Virus record (IMG/VR): IMGVR_UViG_3300037119_000977
Coordinates: 1 to 27,992 of that record
Source of the DNA: a virus
Reading direction: 5' to 3' (one strand)
Length of the DNA stretch: 27,992 nt
Shown here: piece after piece, positions 23,151-27,992 of the stretch
How the letters are laid out: every line of letters starts with the position of its first letter
How positions within the stretch are numbered: the stretch's first letter is position 1
Notes under the pieces: model-generated
What the model was told of the DNA's origin: nothing
What the model saw: only the letters and a program-made list of their open reading frames with translations
Databases searched by the model: none
Translations under genes and position numbers: made by a program

Positions 23151-23299
23151 GATTCGGCCTTCATGTCCCGCCGCTTGTAGGCGCGCTTCACGCGAACCTT
23201 GACCTTGGCAGGAGTTGGGAATTCTTCAGCCCGCAGCATGCGGGTGCCGTACTGCTGGCGACCCGCTGCCACGAGAGGAACCTTGCGGTCCTTTTTCAC
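23147..23299 (-). CDS. Small basic protein between capsid and portal (50 aa)
   Basis: A 50-residue protein read directly from the sequence: it starts at GTG (23299), three bases after the capsid TAG, and ends in a TGA overlapping the portal GTG start (GTGA). It is rich in Lys/Arg (VKVRVKRAYKRRDMK), with predicted strong positive charge. No family is recognised. Its exact fit between two stop/start junctions with no gap argues for real translation. It may be a head-stabilising or DNA-contacting minor protein. Confidence 0.72.
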   Translation of the reverse strand: MKKDRKVPLVAAGRQQYGTRMLRAEEFPTPAKVKVRVKRAYKRRDMKAES

Positions 23300-23302
23300 T
23301 GT

Positions 23303-25279
23303 CTACCAGTACACGTCCGTAATGACTTGGACGCCGGCATCGCGACGCCGCTTCCATGTGACAAACCGCTCGGCTTTGAGGCCGACCATGTTGTGCTGCC
23401 ACAGGGAAACAAGCTGCGCCGCGCCCGTTGCAGGCGCGCCGTCCATCTGCAGCGAGGCTTCACCGCTTGAATCAATGCGGGTCGCGCCGTCATCTGCAAG
23501 AAAGACTTCACGCTGCACGAGGAACACGATGTACGAATCCGTGCCCGTTTGCAACGGCATGTTGCCCGATACGATGACCGGGAAGCCGTAGAGGTTGCCG
23601 CCGTTCAACGCTACGCCTGGGAATGCTGGCGTGTCCTGCGCGCCGCGGAGAGTCGACAGGTAAACCGCTGTCTGTGGGCGCATGATCCACACGCCGCTCG
23701 AGATGTTTACGTTGTTGCTGGCCGCGTTGGTCAGCGCCGTGGTCAATGCTGTGGTGATCAGCGCGACCGTGGCACCCGTTGAAGCGGTAGCCGTCGCTCC
23801 GTTCGTGATCGATGCCGGAGAAGTCGTGCCGACCGCTGAGAGTGATGGATCGATAAATGACACGTCCATCTTCTGCGCGACTGCCGCAACGATTTCGTCC
23901 CGCACCAACATTTCAGCGCTCGGGCTTGAGAAGCGCATCAGTTCTTCCGTCAGCACCACGATGGTCGTGAGCTTGTTGAAGAGCAGGGTCACTGAATCGA
24001 AGTCCAAAGCACTGACTGGCTTCGCTCCGCCTTGATCAACCCACGATGCAGTTGCACCCGCCGCCAACTTCGGGAAGCGGACATTGAAAGGCACGCGACG
24101 AACCAAAGGCAGGCGTCCAAGGATGGTCTCCGGACGCAGCAATTCGATGAACTCGTTCGCCAGGTCGGTGTAATTGACCAGCGGCGCGGCCCAGTTGGAA
24201 TCCGTTGTCGTACCCGCAGCGACCGCCGCCTTGTAGACCTTGGCGCCTTGCAGCGACTTGTACGCCTGTAGGACGAGCGGCGTGTCCTTGAAGTTATCGC
24301 GGATCAACTGCTCGGTGTCCATGCGGCTGCCCTTACCGGCCATGACCGCCATTGCAAGGCGCGCGAAGTCCTGACCCACAAAGCCGTTGCGCTTTGAAAA
24401 CTGAATCGGGGAGCGGCCGGCTTCCGTGCGTTGCTGCGTTGCCGTATCCGGATCGTCAGTCACCGGCGTGGCGGTCAACATCAGCTTCTCGATGTTGCGC
24501 AGGCTCGCGACCTGCTTGTCGATAACCTGAACTTCTTTGGTGATGTCTTCACGCTGTTGCAGCAGCGTGTCATCGGCCGGGCCCTCTTCAGTCACCAGAT
24601 TCTCGATCTGGCTCATCTTGTAGGCGCGCTCGGCCTCGAAATTGCCGATCTGTTCGGCGATTGAGGTTTTCATTACTTTTCCTTTGGTGGTTGATGCCGA
24701 GACGCCGGCAGATGGAGGGGGCAAATCGATAATCACTGCGTTGTCGTACGAAAATGAGCCGGACGCGGCCCGTTGGTGTTGCTCATCGAGCGCCTTAATC
24801 GTGGCGATCGTTGCTTCAGAATTTGCGGGGATGGTGACCAGCGACAGTTCGTGCCAGTCCCATTCCTTGTATCGGACGCCGCCCGACTTCAGGCGCTCAA
24901 CGGCACCCTTGACGGCCATGAAACCGATCGAAACAGCGGTCACGAGCCCGTACTTGACTGAATGGATCGCTTCGTCGACGCGTTCCTTCAGCTTTCCGTC
25001 TTCCTTGACGTAGGGTAGAAAAGCTTCAAACGGAATGCCATTTGCGGTGGGACGTGCAAAAGTGACATAGCCAACCGGCTGGTCGTTCTTGTGCTGCCAC
25101 AGCAATGGCATCGGGGTTTTGAATCTGGCCCCCAGCGGCTCGACTACGTCTTCCACGCGATCAGGCGTGGGAGTCGACGCCATGCCCTTGATCGTCAAGC
25201 CCTTCGCTTCCGCGCGGGTCTCTTTGACTTCAAGAACGGAGTACGCCTTATTGAGCGCGGTCGTTTGGTCGTATGGCAT
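23303..25279 (-). CDS. Prohead protease-major capsid protein fusion (HK97 type)
   Basis: A 658-residue fusion. Residues 1-165 are an HK97-type (S78) prohead protease: His63 in LLWQHKNDQPVG, Ser117 in TAVSIGF, and a candidate third residue Glu144 in WHELSLV. Residues about 205-270 form a coiled-coil scaffold (delta) domain (SIAEQIGNFEAERAYKM). From about 290 to the end is the HK97-fold capsid (LLRPETILGRLPLVRRVPF, then FFNKLTTIVVLTEELM-like text and the C-terminal NMVGLKAERFVTWKRRRDAGVQV). A strong internal start for the capsid part alone lies at 24673 (456 residues). GGAG stands five bases upstream of the main ATG. Confidence 0.9.
   Translation of the reverse strand: MPYDQTTALNKAYSVLEVKETRAEAKGLTIKGMASTPTPDRVEDVVEPLGARFKTPMPLLWQHKNDQPVGYVTFARPTANGIPFEAFLPYVKEDGKLKERVDEAIHSVKYGLVTAVSIGFMAVKGAVERLKSGGVRYKEWDWHELSLVTIPANSEATIATIKALDEQHQRAASGSFSYDNAVIIDLPPPSAGVSASTTKGKVMKTSIAEQIGNFEAERAYKMSQIENLVTEEGPADDTLLQQREDITKEVQVIDKQVASLRNIEKLMLTATPVTDDPDTATQQRTEAGRSPIQFSKRNGFVGQDFARLAMAVMAGKGSRMDTEQLIRDNFKDTPLVLQAYKSLQGAKVYKAAVAAGTTTDSNWAAPLVNYTDLANEFIELLRPETILGRLPLVRRVPFNVRFPKLAAGATASWVDQGGAKPVSALDFDSVTLLFNKLTTIVVLTEELMRFSSPSAEMLVRDEIVAAVAQKMDVSFIDPSLSAVGTTSPASITNGATATASTGATVALITTALTTALTNAASNNVNISSGVWIMRPQTAVYLSTLRGAQDTPAFPGVALNGGNLYGFPVIVSGNMPLQTGTDSYIVFLVQREVFLADDGATRIDSSGEASLQMDGAPATGAAQLVSLWQHNMVGLKAERFVTWKRRRDAGVQVITDVYW
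24671..24685 (-). promoter_or_regulatory. Internal Shine-Dalgarno and ATG for capsid-only product
   Basis: Within the fusion gene, the minus strand reads AAAGGAAAAGTAATG, an excellent ribosome binding site (AAGGA six bases before ATG). It lies precisely at the junction of protease and scaffold-capsid (residue 203, MKTSIAEQ). It is better than the site at the gene's own start, and would yield a 456-residue scaffold-capsid protein in excess over the fusion. Confidence 0.75.
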
Positions 25280-25427
25280 TGGAACTCCAGACAGGCGTGC
25301 GTAAAAGCTCGCCCAACATGCAAACTAGGAAAATGCTGATCGGCCAATGCCCATCATCGGCAACCGAGGAGTGCCACGCGAAGGCGAGCAGAATTAGGCC
25401 GACCAGCAGGGACCACAAAAAACGCAA
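25248..25427 (-). CDS. Small two-helix membrane protein (59 aa), TTG start
   Basis: This frame begins TTG immediately after the pilin TAA (TAATTG) and encodes 59 residues. The first helix is FLWSLLVGLILLAFAW (residues 3-18) and the second is WPISIFLVCMLGELL (28-42), with short polar ends. AGG stands seven bases before the TTG. The stop lies 32 bases inside the protease-capsid gene. It could be a holin-like, pilin-accessory or superinfection-exclusion membrane protein. No family is recognised. Confidence is limited by the weak start codon and short length. Confidence 0.55.
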   Translation of the reverse strand: MRFLWSLLVGLILLAFAWHSSVADDGHWPISIFLVCMLGELLRTPVWSSNAIRPNDRAQ

Positions 25428-25871
25428 TTACGTGCCTAGACCCACGTTGTTACGCGTGCATGTCGCAGCAGGCGCGCGGGTGAAGGTCCAGTTGATCACC
25501 GCGGTTGCCGCCGATGGCGTCATCGTGACCGTGCAACCGGCCAGCTGATTGGTTCCGGTCATCACGATTGCCGCGGTCACCGCCGTCAAAGTGACGGTTG
25601 CGTTGTTCGGTGTCGGTAGCGCAACTGTCTGCAAGAAGCCGCCGTTGACCAGTTCGGCCATCGTGTCGCAGTTGATAAGGCTGCTGTTGTTGTTCTGCAT
25701 GCATTCCGCGATTGCCTGCTTCATCTGCTGGATCGAACTAAGCGGTTCTTTCCAGCGCGTGCGCGTGATGTAGTCCTGGTACTGAGGAATCGCGATTGCA
25801 GCGAGGATCCCGATGATTGCTACAACGATCATCAACTCGATGAGCGTGAAGCCCTTTGATGCTCTTTTCAT
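25428..25871 (-). CDS. Type IVa major pilin-like protein
   Basis: A 147-residue prepilin. The leader is MKRASKG, followed by Phe at mature position 1 and Glu at +5 ([18 protein letters not shown]), the canonical class III signal for PilD cleavage and methylation. The hydrophobic N-terminal helix continues ([16 protein letters not shown]). Four cysteines lie at 57, 68, 113 and 138. The last two can form the C-terminal D-loop disulfide. The globular part is small, as in Proteobacterial PilA. The start is the ATG at 25871 with GGAG seven bases upstream. A longer frame to 25982 is not used, because it would precede the leader. No other pilus gene is nearby. It is a cargo gene between terL and capsid. 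Confidence 0.87.
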   Translation of the reverse strand: MKRASKGFTLIELMIVVAIIGILAAIAIPQYQDYITRTRWKEPLSSIQQMKQAIAECMQNNNSSLINCDTMAELVNGGFLQTVALPTPNNATVTLTAVTAAIVMTGTNQLAGCTVTMTPSAATAVINWTFTRAPAATCTRNNVGLGT

Positions 25872-25891
25872 TTGAAACTCCGATAGATGGT

Positions 25892-25907
25892 GCGGCTCCG
25901 GTTCCGC
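25892..25907. promoter_or_regulatory. 16-bp imperfect palindrome in pilin leader
   Basis: GCGGAACCGGAGCCGC on the minus strand is palindromic except at two 2-base positions. It lies 20 bases before the pilin ATG, downstream of the terL terminator. It could be an operator or a small hairpin in the mRNA leader. Nothing else supports a specific regulator, and such GC palindromes also occur by chance. Confidence 0.3.
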
Positions 25908-25946
25908 TGGTTGGGTCTGTCTAGTTATCCGCACATCCGCAAGGCG

Positions 25947-25974
25947 AAAAAAAAGGGCCACCGAAGTGACCCTT
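25947..25974 (-). terminator. Rho-independent terminator after terL
   Basis: The minus strand reads AAGGGTCAC-TTCG-GTGGCCCTT followed by more T. This is a 9-bp stem with one G-T wobble and the very stable cTTCGg tetraloop. An eight-T run overlaps the stem end. It begins 25 bases downstream of the terL stop and separates packaging genes from the pilin-capsid genes. Confidence 0.9.
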
Positions 25975-25999
25975 AAATCCATCTAGCGGGGAATACTCG

Positions 26000-27499
26000 T
26001 TACACGAAGGACAGGCTTGGCTCTGAAGGTTTATCTGCTTCGCTCGGCATCACGCCGAAAGCATTTGCAAGCGCTGTCATGCCGTCGATTCGGCCGCGCG
26101 CCTTTTCCTTGTCCAGCTTGCGTGCTCCCGACTGTCCGACCACGACAGCATTTCGAGAGCACATGTTCATGATCGGATGATTGCCGTGGCGCAGCTGTCC
26201 GTTTACTGCCTTGACTTCCAGTTCACGAAGGGCCGGCGTCATGCTCAATGTGCCCTGCCCGAACTCGATGAACTTCTTCAGCTCATCGTCACTGAAATTC
26301 GCTTTTACAAGCCACGGACGTAGGAACCGCATCAAAGCTCGGTCAAAACCAAACGCCACGACGTTGCAGGAATCGAAGATTCCACGCAGAAACTCAGCCA
26401 CATATTCGTACTGAATCGCGCGCCCTGGAGTCGTGTTCAGGAAGCCCTGTTTCTCCCACATGTCCCACGGAACGTGGTCGTGTTTCGCTTTCTGTTCGAG
26501 TCCTTCTTTCGGCAACCAGAAAAACGGGTTAATGCTGAAATCCTCGGCGTCCAAAAGAAGGGCTGCGCACAAGTCATGCACCGCCGATAAGTCGAGTCCG
26601 CCGTAAACACTGCGTCCTTGAAATGGCGTGGGCGGCGCTGAATTTCTTTCCCAAACCGCCTTCGTCATAAACGGGTTTGAAGATTCGACCCGCTGATTCA
26701 GGCTTAACTGCCGAAACTCAGGCTCGTTGGCCGGCATCGTCAATGCGTTGCGCGACTCCATTTCAAGGTCGCTGACCGCCTTGAAAATGCCCATTGCCGG
26801 GTTCGCTGCGGCCCACGCTTTCCGATCATCAAGGTCGCAGTTCTCCGGTGCCGAGTAAACGTGAGAGACGATGCGCGGATCTGGCGATGTCTCCTGCGTG
26901 TCCAGCCACACAGAAAAGAGATCGTGATCGGTCGGCGCCTGGGTGGAGATCGCAATCAACAGCGGATGCTCGTAAGCACCTTGAGCCGTCGTGATCGCCG
27001 ATATGAACTTGTCCCGCGGCCCTTCGACTTGCCCTACCTCATCCAGAATCGCCAGCACAGGTGAGAGTCCGTGCGCCGTTTTGCCTTCCGCTGACAGCGC
27101 CTTGTATTGGACGTTTTTCGATAATCCAATCAAGCGCTTACCGCTCGGAACGATCCTGACCTTCTTCTGCAGCGTCGGATTCAGATTGACCATCTGCTCG
27201 GCGAGCTCGAACAGCAAAGCCGCCTGGTCTCTGGACTGCGCGCCGCTGACAATCTGCGTGTTCTGCTTCGCTTCCGGGCCCGCAATGTGTGCCAGCAGAA
27301 TCGCCGCAATCAGGGCCGTCTTGCCGTTCTTACGTGCGAGGGACAGATACGCGCGGCGCGTCTGGTACGGGTTATCGTAAATGTCGCGAATAAACCGCTT
27401 CTGGAACTCTTCCAAGACAAGCGGTTTGCCTACCTTGTCCCCGGACGGGATTCGGCAATATTTCTCGATAAAGCCGATTACTGCTTCGGCTCGTGTCAT
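26000..27499 (-). CDS. terL: Terminase large subunit (HK97-type)
   Basis: A 499-residue terminase. The ATPase Walker A is LARKNGKT (54-61, with Arg56 in the usual phage deviant), Walker B is VLAILDE (148-154; Asp153, Glu154), and motif III is AISTQAPTDHD (183-193). The nuclease half begins with YGGLDLSAVHD (299-309; Asp303 is a metal-ligand candidate), and an acidic FGFDRAL follows later. It cuts concatemers and drives DNA packaging. Length and order match Terminase_1 proteins of siphoviruses. The start overlaps terS by ATGA (27496-27499). A strong terminator follows. Confidence 0.94.
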   Translation of the reverse strand: MTRAEAVIGFIEKYCRIPSGDKVGKPLVLEEFQKRFIRDIYDNPYQTRRAYLSLARKNGKTALIAAILLAHIAGPEAKQNTQIVSGAQSRDQAALLFELAEQMVNLNPTLQKKVRIVPSGKRLIGLSKNVQYKALSAEGKTAHGLSPVLAILDEVGQVEGPRDKFISAITTAQGAYEHPLLIAISTQAPTDHDLFSVWLDTQETSPDPRIVSHVYSAPENCDLDDRKAWAAANPAMGIFKAVSDLEMESRNALTMPANEPEFRQLSLNQRVESSNPFMTKAVWERNSAPPTPFQGRSVYGGLDLSAVHDLCAALLLDAEDFSINPFFWLPKEGLEQKAKHDHVPWDMWEKQGFLNTTPGRAIQYEYVAEFLRGIFDSCNVVAFGFDRALMRFLRPWLVKANFSDDELKKFIEFGQGTLSMTPALRELEVKAVNGQLRHGNHPIMNMCSRNAVVVGQSGARKLDKEKARGRIDGMTALANAFGVMPSEADKPSEPSLSFV

Positions 27500-27936
27500 G
27501 CCAGCAGCGGATCGGCCTCGTCGTCAGTTTCCTTGGCGAGACTTTCCGCCTGCCGCTCGAGCCGTCGACGTTCCTTGACGTCGGATGCATTCCCAAGTCC
27601 CGCCAATCGCAACGTCCTGATGAGGGCCATCTCACGGTTGGCCAGCTTGTCCAGGATCACCACATGTTCCAGCTTGATCTTGGCTGGCTCCTCGGTTTCA
27701 ACCAGGGCAGACTCGGTTTCGATATCGGCTTGAGTGCGGGCCAACTGCGCCGCAACCACCAGGTCAACTTCCGTCCAATCGTCGCGGGCGCGCTGGGCAA
27801 TGATTCCGTCCCAAAACGGCATATCCCAAGGCCGAAGCTTTACGTGCGCCGGGGGCTCAGGCGGGCCCTTGGCTACGTCTCCCATTAGCTTGATGGTCTG
27901 CTCGATCGAGTCAACCCGAGGGCGCCTGGGCTTCAT
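27496..27936 (-). CDS. terS: Terminase small subunit
   Basis: A 146-residue small terminase placed just upstream of terL with a 4-base overlap. A basic N-terminus (MKPRRPRVDS) is followed by a central helical section, LRPWDMPFWDGIIAQRARDDW and LVVAAQLARTQADIE, and a charged C-terminal coiled coil (KERRRLERQAESLAKETDDE). This fits TerS ring-forming proteins of HK97-like phages. It recognises the packaging site and regulates TerL. No convincing Shine-Dalgarno precedes the ATG, so initiation is possibly weak. Confidence 0.83.
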   Translation of the reverse strand: MKPRRPRVDSIEQTIKLMGDVAKGPPEPPAHVKLRPWDMPFWDGIIAQRARDDWTEVDLVVAAQLARTQADIETESALVETEEPAKIKLEHVVILDKLANREMALIRTLRLAGLGNASDVKERRRLERQAESLAKETDDEADPLLA

Positions 27937-27956
27937 TTGGAGTCTAAGAATTGGAT

Positions 27957-27982
27957 AAAAAAAGAGGCACGGACGCGTCTCT
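27957..27982 (-). terminator. Possible Rho-independent terminator upstream of terS
   Basis: The minus strand reads AGAGACGC-GTCC-GTGCCTCT followed by a T run at 27957-27963. The stem has one A-C mismatch and one G-T wobble, so it is weaker than the other two. Its position, about 20 bases before terS, would terminate the operon that lies beyond the right edge. Confidence 0.5.
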
Positions 27983-27992
27983 CTCTCCTTCT

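Noticed and set aside
25872-25946. Sigma-70 promoter for the pilin gene
   Set aside because: The best -10 candidate (GATAAC at 25924-25929) lacks a credible -35 box at proper spacing; only the poly-T of the terminator lies there. A sigma-54 site was also sought and the GG-GC spacing did not fit.
25872-25982. Longer pilin start 37 codons upstream
   Set aside because: The extra residues precede an intact prepilin leader, overlap the terminator hairpin, and lack a pilin-like sequence; the ATG at 25871 has a good Shine-Dalgarno.
1-27992. tRNA genes, CRISPR arrays, insertion sequences, attachment sites, integrase
   Set aside because: No cloverleaf, regular repeat-spacer pattern, transposase motif or att-like direct repeat was seen by eye. 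Genes are packed with short or no gaps, so there is little space for them.

Overview
The window is a contiguous, single-strand (all minus, right-to-left transcription) late-gene region of a tailed phage or prophage. The HK97-type terminase, portal and capsid, the lambda-like tail tube/chaperone/tape-measure order, and the tail-tip genes related to those of gene transfer agents indicate a long-tailed siphovirus. There is no contractile-sheath or baseplate gene. The host is probably a proteobacterium, perhaps a betaproteobacterium. That rests on a Gram-negative type IVa pilin gene and an enzyme resembling Burkholderia-type Kdo hydroxylase, so it is inference. No integrase, repressor, lysis or replication gene is in view, so temperate or lytic lifestyle cannot be read.

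Layout in transcription order (right to left). (1) Packaging: a possible terminator at the right edge, then terS and terL. (2) A cassette between terL and capsid: an intrinsic terminator, a type IV pilin with a complete class III leader, and a 59-residue two-helix membrane protein starting at TTG. (3) Head: a prohead protease-major capsid fusion with a strong internal start for the capsid alone, a 50-residue basic protein, then the portal. The capsid precedes the portal, the reverse of the usual order. (4) Exterior or fibre-like proteins: an interrupted collagen-like protein, two unknown proteins, a cupin, a glycine/serine-rich possible beta-helix protein and a repeat-rich fibre-like protein. 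(5) A nine-gene glycan-modification block (about 10.8-16.6 kb): a DUF115-like Rossmann protein, two paralogous capsule-type glycosyltransferase-like proteins, two class I methyltransferases, a Kdo-hydroxylase-like 2-oxoglutarate/Fe(II) enzyme, a GT9-like protein, an FkbM methyltransferase and a GT-A glycosyltransferase. (6) Neck: head-tail connector, adaptor, HK97-gp10-like and DUF3168 genes, with two small unknowns. (7) Tail: a terminator, the tail tube, tail assembly chaperones joined by a predicted -1 frameshift at CCCAAAG, the tape measure, and a tail tip of DUF2460, DUF2163, NlpC/P60 and Phage-tail_3 proteins, the last running off the left edge.

Nearly every junction is an ATGA, TGATG or TAATG overlap, so the region reads as a translationally coupled late operon. 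The glycan block and the pilin are woven into the structural operon, not placed at its edge. Their products should therefore appear late, with virion proteins. The two leading ideas are decoration of virion proteins with sugars and late remodelling of the host surface (LPS and pili) to exclude competitors or avoid re-adsorption of progeny.
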